Of a stretch of 25,743 nucleotides of DNA, positions 1-25,696 are shown piece after piece. The notes beneath the pieces are model-generated. The model was not told where the DNA came from. It did not search any database and saw only the letters and a program-made list of their open reading frames with translations. Made by a program: the position numbers and the translations under genes. The stretch comes from Collodictyon triciliatum (Eukaryota; CRuMs), in NCBI GenBank assembly GCA_043381765.1, contig JBHJMP010001034.1, positions 1-25,743 on the forward strand, read 5' to 3'. The first letter of the stretch is position 1. Every line of letters starts with the position of its first letter.

Positions 1-140
1 AAATAAAAATAAAAATAAAAATAAAAATAAAAATAAAAATAAAAATAAAAATAAAAATAAAAATAAAAATAAAAATAAAAATAAAAATAAAAATAAAAAG
101 AGAAAGAAAAAGAAAAATAAAAAGAAAAAGAAATGAAAAA
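1..140. repeat. AAAAAT hexamer microsatellite, then A/G-rich tract
   Basis: A period-6 AAAAAT array with T at positions 4, 10, 16, 22 and so on runs to about 97. It grades into an A/G-rich stretch with AAAAAG units. It is not a recognised telomere repeat. Its place at the very edge of the window suggests a contig end at low-complexity sequence. From 141 to 302 I see only AT-rich sequence, presumably the promoter and 5' leader of the gene starting at 303. Confidence 0.9.
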
Positions 141-302
141 AAAACGAAACACTTTAGAAACAAACAGATTTACATACCTTGTATAAATTGGAAAAAAAAA
201 AGAGGACGAGTAAAAACGGTCAAGATAACAAAAAAATAAAAAAATAAAAGATGTATTTAAAGACAAATTCTATTCATACTTTCGTTCTGAGCTCAATATC
301 AA

Positions 303-3300
303 ATGATTCAGATGGGGCTTGTCTCCCTTATAACAGTGCTTCTTTCTCTAGGTATGTCTCAAATTATATAAAGCATTGAAATTATAATAAATTTCAAAAA
401 AAAAAAAAGCACGTCAAGCACTTCATCTGATCACATAAGATTTTCAAGCGTAAGCCAGATAAATCTCATCCTATATTCAGCTATTGCATTAGGCGCTTCG
501 TCTGTCACTGCTAGTGACAGTTCTACAGCCACACTTGTTAGCCAAAATGTCCACACAAACAAAATCAGGTGCGTTGCAGCGTCTCCTGATGGTTCAAATA
601 TAATCTCAGCTAGCGACGACGGGACTTTGAAACTATGGGAATTGTCTGATGGGCGCATGATTCTCACCTTTCTTGGGCATTCCGACGCTGTCTTGTCGGT
701 GAGGTTCTCCTCAAATGGACTTTACATAGTGTCTGGGGGAGCTGATAAGACCATAAAAAAATGGGACACATCGGCTGGCTCTGTGGCGCTTACCATGCTT
801 GGCCACACGGGCGCAGTGAGATGCATCGCTCTTTCCCCGGATGGCATGACTATAGCCTCTGCTAGTGATGACACAACCATAAAGCTGTGGGATTTTTCAA
901 ATGGAGGCCTGGCAAATACAATCCATGGGCACACAAGCGCGATACTAAGTTTAGCTATATCTCCCAACGGATTGAGGCTTGTGTCTGGTGGTGGCGATAG
1001 TACTATCAAAGTTTGGGACATTACAAACGGAAGCATTATACGCACCATTTATGGACACACAGACGGTGTTTTGTCTGTGGCATATTCACCTGACGGAACA
1101 TATCTAGCATCAGGCAGTGCGGATGCTTCTGTAAAACTGTGGGATGCCTCGAATGGTTCCATTGTTTCTGCCTTTCATGGACACAATAGTCAAGTAAACA
1201 GTGTCTGTGTCAGCCAAGACGGGCTCAAGCTATTATCAGCCAGTAATGACAAAACTGTGTCAGTATGGAGTCTCGAAACTGGAAAGGAGCTTCATCAATT
1301 AAGCCAACACACTGGGCATGTCAATAGTGTTACAATTACCCCAGACAACTTGTTTATCGTTTCTGGCAGTAGCGATATGACTATGAATTGCTGGGGTATT
1401 GAAGATGGGATTCTCACCAGGACACTTTCTATATCTAGCGATGTAAACAGCATTTCAGTCACTCGGGATGGCAATAGCATCATTTCAGGAAGCAACGACA
1501 ACACAGTAAAAATATGGGATCCAAAAAATCAGGCTATACTAAGGACGTTGTCTGGCGGAACTGGCTTTGTTGAGTGCGTTGCCATGTCAACCGATGAAAA
1601 GAAAATAATATCGGGCCATGGGTGGCCAGACAATTCTGTCAGAGTATGGGATTTTGAAAGTGGCGGTCTCATCTATTATCTACGAGGACATTCAAACTCA
1701 GTGAATGACGTTCTTGTCACCCCTGATGATTCGAGAATCATATCTGCCAGCAGCGACAACACCATCAAGATTTGGGCTCTTTCTGATGGTGCTATTACCC
1801 GAACATTTAAAGCACATAGCGCGATGGTGAGTGACATTGCTTTGAGTTCAGATGGTCTAATCCTTGTTTCTGCTTCATATGATTCCACGGTCAAGATTTG
1901 GAGCCTTTTGGAATCTAAGCTCATCCAAACTCTAACTGGGCACGTAGGCCAAGTTCTAGCCGTCTCAATTACACCTGATGGAAAACAAGTAATATCAGGG
2001 GGATGGGATGCGCTCATAAGAATATGGGATATTTCAGATGGTTCATTGATTCGCTCATTGTCTGGACATATCGACCAAATATATTCAATCTCAGTTAGCC
2101 CCAGTGGCCAAAGGATTGTTTCGGGCAGTGCCGACCAAGCCATCAAAATCTGGGACATTTCAGGCGGAAGCTTGTTACATACATTCATGGGGCACAAAGG
2201 CAGCGTAAAATCTGTTGTTGTTTCGGCAGATGGCGATAGAATCGTGTCAGGAAGCGGCGATAACACAATAAAGCTTTGGATACTATGCCACAGAGGCAGC
2301 TATTACGACAAGTCACTCAATTCTTGCCACATGTGTAGTCCAGGCTCCTATATACCGCCAAATCAATATTATTATTGTTCTCTTTGTCCATACGGAACAT
2401 TCCACCAACTTTATGGGTCTACAGATCCGGACGAATGCCTGCCATGTCCACCAGGAACTTACAGTCCGACAAGTGGCAGTTCAGCATGCCTTGATTGTGA
2501 GGCAGGCACATACAATGGCGCGCTAGGTCAAAAATTATGTATAGAATGCCCGTCGGGTTTCTACAACCCCCTAGTTGCGCAGCAATTTTGCATTCCGTGC
2601 TCGGCTGGTTCATACTCTAATACAACGAAATCTAAAACATGTGATTTATGCCCAGCTGGTACTTTCAATCCGAGTGTGGCTGCAAACGGTATTACTCAAT
2701 GTATTGCATGCCCCAGCGGAACCTACTCGGCATTCCAGGGCCAATCGTCTTGTGATTTGTGTCTCCCTGGGCAATACAATCAAAAAATAAACCAGATAGA
2801 GTGCAGTTCATGCCCTAAAGGTACATACAACCCCAATTATGGAAAAAAAGAACTGACATCATGCCTGGAATGCCAACCTGGGACATATGGTTCACAAGAC
2901 ATGACAGAATGTACTCCATGCCCCCAAGGCACCTTCAATGAGGAGGGGGGAGTTACAGATTTGACGTCTTGTTTGGAATGCCCCGATGGGAGTTACAGCG
3001 CTGAGAGAAGCGCATATTGCATCTCCTGTTCACCTGGATTCTACCAAAAGGAAGGAGTTTCAAAGAATGCTACCTCTTGTCAAAAGTGTCCGAAAGGAAC
3101 ATTCAATCCTTTTTCTGATTCGTATGGAAAGTCCTCATGTGTTGGATGTCCTCAGGGCACGTACAATAATAGGGAAGGGCTGGCGTCGTGTACATCCTGT
3201 CCAGCCGGGACATTCAATAACCACACTACATCTGTTGACCTGTCATCATGCATTATTTGCGCCAAAGGTAGTTATAGTTCTGAAAGGAGTTCAACGTGCA

Positions 3301-5246
3301 ATTTATGCCCAACGCGTTCGACTACAGACGACACCGGCTCCAAAAGCATCGGAGATTGCAAGTGTTCAACCTCATATGCTTCGTATGACGGACTCTGCAC
3401 ATGCGAGCCAGGTTTCTTCGAAGACGAGGGAATGTGCCGACCTTGTCGAGTTGGTTACTATAAGGCAACTTATGACACCGGGTTTTGTATGTCATGTCCA
3501 ATCGGATCTACAACAAACACCACAGGCGCAGTGAGTTTAGATGAGTGTGAATGCAAGGATGGATACGAATATTACGGCGATTTATGTATGTGCGGACCGG
3601 GGAATTTCGAAGATGATGGCGCCTGCTATCGCTGCCCCTCAAACACGTATAATCCGGATTATGGACAAACGTCTTGCCGCGAATGCCCACCAAACTCAAT
3701 TACCACTTCAACAGGCTCAAAATATTTTTCAGAGTGCGCATGTATGCTAAATACATACCTTGACACAGAAATGATGAAGTGTATTGATTGCCCAAATGGA
3801 TTTTTGTGCGATGGTAGTAGCAAAATAAGTGTCGCTCCGGGGTATTGGCAAACACAAAGTTCCACCGGAGATTACGTCGCATACAAATGCTTAAATCAAG
3901 AGGCTTGCTTTGGAGGAAGCAATAACACGTGTGCCACGGGTTACTCAGGGCCATTATGCAGTGTATGCGAAAAGGGGTATGGAAAAGTTGGATATAGTTG
4001 CACACGATGCCCGTCTGAGGCAGCAAGTGGGTTGTTGGTATTTCTGAGCATAGTGATGCCCCTCCTGTTTGTTGATTTTATGATTGAGCAGTCCAGGCAG
4101 CCGCAGACTAGTGGCATTTTGATTTTGAAGCTTTTGTTTACACATTTCCAAATTCTTTCTTACCTGGCCAACTTTGATGTGGATTGGAGCTCCTCTATCG
4201 TTTCGATGATGCAGATTCCAGCTGTTTTCTCCTTTTCTTTATCAGTGGATACATACCCGATGGAATGTCGCTTTGATATGAGCACCTATGACCGGTTGTT
4301 TTACTCGATGATAACACCGGTTGTCTTGGGGCTTGTTGTGATTGTGATTGTCTTTCTTCGTAACATGTACAGACTGTATGCGGATGAGATAACAAAGAAG
4401 GAACTAACCTACTTTAGGTTTCGGCAGGAATTCATCTATTCAGCACTTGTGATGCTCTTTTTTGTGCACCCCACTGTCACAGCGAATATAGCAAAGATAT
4501 TCCCGTGCGAAACGCTGGGCCAGCATGATTACTTGAAGGCTGATATGAAGATTGAATGCAATAACCCCACGTATCGTATGTGGAGAAGTATATCGCTTGT
4601 CTATGTGGTTGTGTACTGCCTCATGGGGCCAATTATGCTTATGGTCCGTATAATCAGAAAGAGGCGGTCGCTGGGTAACCCCACGTCCAGCACCTACACG
4701 TTGTTGCGGTTTCTGGTGGACGGCTACACAGAGCGATGCCAGTACTGGGAGATTGTCTCTATGCTGCAAAAGATTTTGACGGTATTGATAGCCGTCTTCT
4801 TTTCCACCTCGCTTCAGATATACTTTGGACTCTGGCTGATGTTCCTCATGATGGCGTTCTCGATTCATTATCGCCCATTCATGTCCAATGTTATGAAGAG
4901 AGCACAACTGGAGTCCCTCCTGGCATTGTACTTTACTCTCATGCTGAGCCTGCTATTCCACCGCTCCAATCTTCGCAGCGTTGTGGAGCTTGTTTTATTG
5001 GTTCTCATCATCGCCGCAAACGGGGCCATCGCAGCCAAGTTCCTTTCAATCGGCGGCCCTGCCTTGCTGAGGCTTATCCTGTGGAGGACAAGCGACTTGA
5101 TTGGGCAGCTTTTCGACTTTGTCGCCCACCAGGCGCTGAAGCCACTGCTTGCCGTCGCGCTCAGGCATAGGGGCGCAGGAAACCGCTCCAGCGATGCAGA
5201 GTTGGAGAATCCTGTGGCAAAGAGAGACACTGCGGAGTCCCTGTGA
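303..5246 (+). CDS. Secreted-topology WD40 / GCC2-GCC3 cysteine-rich multipass membrane protein
   Basis: Coding sequence join(303..351, 481..5246), 1604 residues. The long frame has no ATG near its 5' end. Splicing a short ATG exon to it with donor GTATGT (352) and acceptor TTCAG (480) keeps frame and creates a classical signal peptide, residues 1 to about 27, with a small-residue site near SSVTA. Residues about 44-616 hold 14 WD40 repeats (each with a GH...SPDG...SGS.D.TIK.W pattern), enough for two seven-bladed propellers. Residues about 617-1194 are Cys-rich CPxGTY/F units of the GCC2/GCC3 (ephrin-receptor-like) type. Residues about 1198-1540 contain roughly nine hydrophobic helices, followed by a basic/polar tail of about 55 residues. 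The predicted role is a surface receptor or adhesion protein with the propellers outside; this is inferred from domain order. No catalytic domain is visible. The domains are clear; the function is unknown. Confidence 0.9.
352..480 (+). other. Intron 1 of the WD40 receptor-like gene
   Basis: A 129-base intron with donor GTATGT after CTAG and acceptor TTCAG. It splits a codon after its first base (G|CT, Ala). Other AG sites between 372 and 458 give the wrong phase. The join replaces an N-terminus with no ATG by a Met-initiated hydrophobic leader, which is the main reason for choosing it. Confidence 0.75.
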
Positions 5247-5580
5247 TTCGCTGGTTTGAAGGCTTGCTGGGTTGCCTGATGCTGGCATCTTTTGGATCAC
5301 ACTTCTTTCCGAAACTAAATAAAGCGAATGAAGAATATAGACAAAAGAATGATAAAAAAAATATCAAGTAAAATTCTAATCCTCCGTATATCCCAGACGA
5401 GTGCCAGCTGTTGCTTGCGATTCGGTTGCTTTCTCCCTTGTCCATGACAGCCTTGGTTCGTTCACGTCGCCACTCCGTATGCCTGCGGGGCTGCATCATT
5501 GCGATGATGAGGGTGACATATAATGATTTAGAAAAGGCGGTTTGTCTGCACAGCACGGATTGCAATCTGGAGTCTTTGTT
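5247..5580. other. Convergent intergenic spacer with polyadenylation signal
   Basis: The spacer separates the 3' ends of two convergent genes. A canonical AATAAA lies at 5318-5323 on the + strand, 72 bases after the stop of the WD40 gene, and probably serves it. No AATAAA is seen on the minus strand for the PDX2 gene. No further coding signal is visible. Confidence 0.6.
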
Positions 5581-6573
5581 TTATGACAGCTTCGGAAGAT
5601 AGATTGTGTATGGATTGGTCGACGCGACCACCGGAGACAGCCCGTCGAGCTTCAGCTTCGCCACGTGGACCAAAAAGTATCTGCGTGCAAACAATCCAAG
5701 GCGGTTAGAAAATGAGTGCGGTTTTCTGCTGAAAGCGCACGCACGCAAAGAACGTGCTGCTGGGTGCACGATACGTACCGGTGCCAGGTTGCATCTGCCG
5801 TCAGCTCCGGGTGGAAGGAGGCGCCCAGGATGTGGCCCTGCTGCACAGCGACGATGCGGCCGTCCGGCAGTTTGCACAGGATATCCACGTCTTTGCCAAC
5901 CTCCTTGATGACCGGCGCACGGATGAAAACTGCGCGGATGGGCTGTGTGCTGACTCGTTCGCACGTGACGGTTGTTTCAAAGCTGTCCAGCTGCGTGCCA
6001 AAGTGGTTGCGTTGACAGACCACATCCAGCCCGCCGACAAGAAGCTGTCCGCCCTGGCGATGGATGGGAATTACAACAGGCGATTGCGGATGGAATGGCA
6101 TGTCTACGGGTATTTGGCTGTTAAATCGATGGCTAACCCATCTTTACCTTCTTTTGTCCTTCTACGGTGTTGGCCAAGAAAATCATCCCCGCGCACGTCC
6201 CAAAAGTCGGCTTCTTTGCTGACACCCAATCTCGGAGTGCAGGGAGTATTTGTGTCTTTTCTGCTACGATGGCCATGGTGGTGCTCTGGCAGATGCAGAG
6301 CAAAGAGGAGATTGGCAGGGTAAAATCAGGGATGGGTAGGGGTTGTGCAGGAGTCTCATGACATGGTATTTTGACCGAAAAGAAACAAGATGAGAATGAA
6401 GCAAAAAATGACAAAGAAACCTCTCCACCAGGTAGAATGAGAGCCGAGAGTCCTTCCAAGTCCTTGGGCTGCTTCACCTCCTTTGCAAAGACCCCGAGCT
6501 GGTGAAGCGTCGAGCAATGCTCCGCAAAGCCTCCTTGCAAAGCGAGCACGCCAACCACGGGTCTCTCTGCCAT
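5581..6573 (-). CDS. PDX2: Pyridoxal 5'-phosphate synthase glutaminase subunit (PDX2/SNO family)
   Basis: Coding sequence complement(join(5581..5680, 6053-side exon 5779..6053, 6148..6285, 6421..6573)), 666 bases, 221 residues, close to the usual family length. It is a class I glutamine amidotransferase that releases ammonia from glutamine for the PDX1/SNZ synthase in de novo vitamin B6 synthesis. Visible marks are the N-terminal GVLALQGGF, the PGGEST loop, the nucleophile Cys82 in GTCAGM, and His178/Glu180 in SFHPEL, followed by the family's WHRYF. Introns fall in PGGE|STTM, in QKK|GGQ and within the Arg codon of WHR|YF. The first donor is an unusual GTTTCT; the others are GTAAAG and GTACGT. 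All catalytic residues are present, so it should be active. The PDX1 partner is not in this window. Confidence 0.95.
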
Positions 6574-7116
6574 GCCGCTGCTGCTTTGGTACGGGTTAGT
6601 TTTTTTTTTTTTGGTTTTTTTTCAATACGTTTGGCTCATCTTTTCTTCCTCTGTGACTCACTGTTGAAAGGGTCCATATTTCTGACAAAACTTAACAGTC
6701 AGGAGAAAAAAAAGATAGAAAACGGAAAAAACAACAGAAGCTGCGCTTTTTCGTATATGGCTATGTTTCCGCCGTCACTTTGGCCGGGCAATCGTAGCGC
6801 GCAGGCACACCATACAGCCTCAACATGGTCTTAACCTTCACGAGCTGCGTGCCCGTCTATGTGTTGGCTGCGCTGCGAGCGGCGGTTCTTGGTTTTTGTG
6901 GTTGGCTTTTGTCCGTCGCGTATACATCCCTTTCTTTTCTTCGCTGTTGCGGATTCCGTGCACAGAAAGCGGCACGCGAGATGAATCTGATGTCCCATTC
7001 CCCCACAGCCGATCTAGCTGCTTCGTTCTACTTTTCTGCCTTCGGCAAGTGCCAGCGACCTTTTTTCATTTCGCACTCGCCAAAATGCATGTGTCCAGAT
7101 TTCCCGGCAGTCTGCA
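6574..7116. other. Divergent intergenic region
   Basis: About 540 bases between the PDX2 start on the minus strand and the next candidate start on the plus strand. It contains T-runs at about 6600-6621 and a purine-rich tract at about 6703-6735. A frame open from 6825 lacks recognisable protein features and runs into the assembly gap, so I do not call it. The region probably holds both promoters; no TATA box or other element stands out. Confidence 0.5.
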
Positions 7117-7170
7117 ATGAGCACCCAGTCAGACGTCCCAAGACTTACTGCGCTCGAGCTGGAAGGAAAG
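7117..7170 (+). CDS. Candidate first exon of an unidentified gene interrupted by the gap
   Basis: An ATG in GCAATGAG context opens an 18-codon frame beginning MSTQSDVPRLTALELEGK and ending at AAG|GTGTGC, a plausible donor. The following intron enters the run of Ns. The amino-acid content looks like a soluble N-terminus, but 18 residues do not allow a family call. It may connect to the hydrophobic segment at 7544-7695. Confidence 0.35.
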
Positions 7171-7206
7171 GTGTGCTGTTCAACCCTTCCTTTTCTTTCT
7201 TTCTCC

Positions 7207-7447
7207 NNNNNNNNNNNNNNNNNNNNNNNNNNNNNNNNNNNNNNNNNNNNNNNNNNNNNNNNNNNNNNNNNNNNNNNNNNNNNNNNNNNNNNNNNNNNNN
7301 NNNNNNNNNNNNNNNNNNNNNNNNNNNNNNNNNNNNNNNNNNNNNNNNNNNNNNNNNNNNNNNNNNNNNNNNNNNNNNNNNNNNNNNNNNNNNNNNNNNN
7401 NNNNNNNNNNNNNNNNNNNNNNNNNNNNNNNNNNNNNNNNNNNNNNN
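7207..7447. other. Assembly gap (Ns)
   Basis: A run of 241 undetermined bases, probably of estimated length. It follows a TTTCTTTC tract and precedes a T-run, so it is likely another simple repeat that did not assemble. Frames that appear to cross it have no meaning. Confidence 0.99.
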
Positions 7448-7543
7448 TTTTTTGCGTTGATACTTTGTGTTCTGGCTCAGGATAGAAACATATGTGCAAA
7501 CCTCATCCAGAAAACTGTTGAAATATCTCTTTTTTTTTGGAAG

Positions 7544-7783
7544 CACTCGGCACAATCTTGCATCACTTGTACACCTTCATACGAATGAACATTTTTCTGT
7601 TGATAGAATCCCGTGTTCTTGGCACTGCAGCATTTGGACTTGCAACGGGATACTTTGCCGGCTCATCGTACAAAGAGTGCGATCTTGAACTGCGAGTTTG
7701 TCCCTCCTCATCTGTCTTTTCTCCTCCGTCTCTTTTGGTCCCGCCTTGTAATATTCGTGGGCCACGGCTTCGGCCTTGGCCAG
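7544..7783 (+). CDS. Fragment of a small membrane protein gene, structure unresolved
   Basis: One frame (7544-7695) encodes a hydrophobic, glycine-rich stretch with GTAAFGLATGYFAG followed by SSYKECDLELR. It starts after a weak acceptor (GGAAG) and ends at a possible GTTTGT donor at 7696. A second frame, at 7696-7783, encodes FVGHGFGLGQ, a GxGxGxG segment. No AG acceptor lies in between to join them at usual intron length. Glycine-spaced double membrane segments of this kind recall the MICOS subunit Mic10, but the match is weak. Alternatives are one exon with a frameshift error, or an intron from 7696 to the AG at 7782-7783. The 5' part is probably in the gap. Confidence 0.25.
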
Positions 7784-8070
7784 AGTGTTTCCTATCTTCC
7801 CTGTGCATTGTGGTGACTGCATATTCAATCTCGCTGCCGAATACCATACACAGCGCAGCCTTGATATTCTTGATTGCCGACGAACATGTGTGATTATTTC
7901 CCTCCACGACAAACAACCTTCTCACTTCACTTTCCTTTTCCCGATTCCAATCAGGGCCCGCGGCGTTGTGTTTCTAGCAACTGAGATCACTAGTTGATGC
8001 CAGAGCCGACATCCCATCAAGCCTGTATCGTCCTGTCCAACCATCACAGTCTCGTTCCATTAAATCAAAA

Positions 8071-8107
8071 GAAAACAAAAACAAAAACAAAAACAAAAAC
8101 AGAAACA
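8071..8107. repeat. AAAAAC hexamer microsatellite
   Basis: About five AAAAAC units with imperfect edges (AGAAAC). Intergenic. Confidence 0.85.
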
Positions 8108-8134
8108 AACGAAAGCACGACACAATAGAAAGCT

Positions 8135-8254
8135 ATGAAGAGCCCTATCAAAGCAAACGCGTTCGGCAACGCTCTCCCGCTTCGACAAAGAATAACTCAA
8201 AGCTTACAGCACCCAGAGCTGCTCGTCTTCAATCGCTTACACTCTGCTTTTTAA
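8135..8254 (+). CDS. Small ORF of 39 codons, coding status unknown
   Basis: The frame starts MKSPIKANAFGNALPLRQR and ends in LHSAF before TAA. An in-frame TAG lies just upstream at 8126-8128. The codons and composition look more gene-like than the AT-rich flanks. It could be a short protein, a last exon of the gap-interrupted gene, or chance. No family is recognised. Confidence 0.2.
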   Translation: MKSPIKANAFGNALPLRQRITQSLQHPELLVFNRLHSAF

Positions 8255-8631
8255 GCGGCTGTGCCAATAAATCGTCGCGAGAGAAACAGTACCACGGCCT
8301 CGCTTTCATGGAATGCGGACTCTGCTCCGCTTGGGCTTTCCCCAGTTTCGCATGTCCAATGTATCGAGTGGGCGGCCCAAACATGCACTCATCCAGCCGG
8401 CCTATTAGTGTCTGCGTGTGCGCTTCTCAAACCTGTATCTTTTCTGTTTCTTCAATCCAATGCCGCGATAGAGCCGCCATTACTCAGCCTTTGTGGAACA
8501 ACGAATGAAAAATATAAATTGGAATCAAATAAAAAAAAAGAAAAACAAATCGTGGAAAGAAGCTTCCCGCACTGCCATATTGACAAGTTGGCTCGCAACC
8601 GCACAGGCACAACCCAGAGTTTCTGCGCGCG

Positions 8632-10191
8632 ATGCTGGCGACTGTGACTTCAGTTGGGAACAGTGGCGGAAACGATCTGCCAGCATTGCACCCGCCCGAG
8701 GTCTTTGGCATTGTGGAAAGCGGGCTCTATCGAAGCAACACTCCGTTTCTGACCCACTTTGCGTTTCTTCGGACACTGCGGCTGAAGACGCTGCTGAGAT
8801 TGTCGTCGGAGATCCCAACGAAGGCTTTTGCGTCATGTGTCGAGGAAAACTCGATTCGAGTGGTTAGTTGCCTTCTTTATTACATGATTTTTTTATATTT
8901 TTTTTTTTGGCTTTTCTCGCTATTACTGCCAACGTGTCCTTCATACAATACATCCAGATTAACCTTGGGCAAATGGCGGATTCGGGGTTTGAGTCGTGGA
9001 AGCCCCTCAGAGATGAGGTTGCTTCGTCCTTATAGCTTTTTCTTTCTTTCTCTATCTTAACTTCTCCTTACCTCTGTGCTGCAGTCGGCGCAGGGTTTCC
9101 GTATTTTAGGGTGCTTATTATTTCTTTTCTTTATTTTTTATTGAAACAACTCCCTTACTTAATCATTTCCATTTGGGCATTTACGTGCAGGTTGCAAAAG
9201 AATGCCTGGAGATCATACTCAATCGTGATTACTATCCCCTCCTTGTAACATGTTCGTAAGGCCTTAGACACCACAACAACCCTTCTGATAGCCACGCAAT
9301 CCATACATTTTCACAATTGCGAATCAACTCATATTTGGTTGGTTCGACAATCTTTAAAAGCAAAGTTATGGCTATTTTGTTTTCACAAAGACCTTATATG
9401 TGCGTCTGGTCAAAGAAAAAACGCTTTGATGTGGCGCTTTATCATTTTACCAGTGAAAACTGATTCTATCTCTTTTTTCTTCTTCTTCCTGTTGCATTTT
9501 TAGCTCTGGAATACACCAAACAGGCTCGGTCGTTGGTTGTTTGCGCCGCATGCAAGGCTGGTCTCTGAATTCCACACTCGACGAGGTAGTCACCAAAGAC
9601 CATTCCAACACATCTCAACCGCCGATGAGACCTCACTCTCTCTTTCTTTCTTTCTGCTCTTGCTCTTGCATATATTGACGCTTATCTTTTCCCTGTGCAT
9701 ACGTAGCCACTCATTGTCCATTCAACAACCACAAACAGGCACATACAAACTCAAAAAAAAAAATAAAAGATGACTCGACAATAAACAAACAAACAAAATA
9801 TCAATATGAATATCAGTACCGAAGATATGCCGGAAGTAAATCCAGGACGGCAAATGAGCTCTTTATCGAGCTCTTCGACACCGATCTTGTGACTTTGCCG
9901 CCAAACCTTGTTGGATGGTTCATCAGGCAGCAGGAGATGCTGGTAAACATCCTTTTCATTTCCCTTCTTTTCTTTTTATTTCTTCATCATTATTCTCTCT
10001 CCCTTTATTTTTTGCATAGAAAACCCGCACTGCCCTCAAACCGTTGCGCCAAAAAATAAAAATAAAAACAAAATCAAACGCCGCAGCGCGAGGAAGAGGA
10101 GTCCGGATTGGTCGACCCAAACCACGGACCGCTCGTCTCCTCCAAAACGATGTACACCTCACGAAGCATTCTGGAGGATGAGGAAGACTAA
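8632..10191 (+). CDS. Atypical dual-specificity phosphatase, OCA/Siw14 (PFA-DSP) family, probably catalytically impaired
   Basis: Coding sequence join(8632..8862, 8958..9017, 9191..9255, 9504..9585, 9817..9942, 10087..10191), 669 bases, 222 residues, with every exon phase consistent. Family marks in order are PPEVFGIVESGLYRSNTP near residue 24, the LKTLLRLSSE segment, YYPLLVTC leading into the P-loop CSSGIHQTGSVVGCLRR, then DEYRRYAGSK and ELFDTDL. The tail after exon 5 is acidic and ends LEDEED. Yeast Siw14 of this family hydrolyses inositol pyrophosphates, and OCA proteins act in stress signalling. In the active signature C-x5-R the arginine stabilises the phosphate; here that position is Gln (CAA), while the cysteine is kept. 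The protein may therefore be a binding-only pseudophosphatase. Intron 2 has an unusual GTTGCT donor, and GTTGC recurs at the start of exon 3. Confidence 0.88.
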
Positions 10192-10195
10192 ACAG

Positions 10196-10320
10196 ACAGA
10201 AAAAGAGAAAGAGAAAGAGAAAGAGAAAGAGAAAGAGAAAGAGAAAGAGAAAGAGAAAGAGAAAGAGAAAGAAAGAGAGAAAGAGAGAAAGAAAGAAATG
10301 AGAGAAAGAGAGAAAGAGAG
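10196..10320. repeat. GAGAAA hexamer purine repeat
   Basis: About 20 units of GAGAAA with some AGAAAG variants start a few bases after the phosphatase stop codon. On the plus strand one frame reads as repeated Lys-Glu and stays open into the next gene; on the minus strand it reads Ser-Leu/Phe-rich. It is most likely a spacer or 5' leader. Confidence 0.9.
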
Positions 10321-10363
10321 ACACGGAGACACACAAACAACTCCCCTTCCTCTTCCGACAGCG

Positions 10364-25593
<15,230 letters not shown>

Positions 25594-25659
25594 TGCTTGA
25601 TGAAAATGGGGGGAAATAATCATATGAATACATTCAGCCACACTCGTTTCTAATTGTTT

Positions 25660-25696
25660 TTGTTTTTGTTTTTTTTTTGTTTTTTTTGTTTTTTTT

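Larger units (their letters stand above)
7800..8631. other. Mostly non-coding spacer with one small ORF and an AAAAAC repeat
   Basis: I see no convincing large gene here. An AAAAAC array lies at about 8071-8107. A 39-codon ATG frame lies at 8135-8254. The rest is mixed-composition sequence that probably includes the promoter of the phosphatase gene at 8632. AATAAA at about 8265 could be a polyadenylation signal for an upstream transcript. Confidence 0.45.

Noticed and set aside
1-97. Telomere repeat at the window start
   Set aside because: The AAAAAT unit matches no known telomere motif and lacks G-rich strands.
1676-2266. 196-codon minus-strand frame
   Set aside because: Antisense shadow of the WD40 repeats with a repeating pattern imposed by them.
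2986-3534. 182-codon plus-strand frame inside the Cys-rich region
   Set aside because: Alternative-frame shadow created by the repeated CPxGTY codons.
6825-7499. Frames crossing the run of Ns
   Set aside because: The undetermined bases make the open frame artificial.
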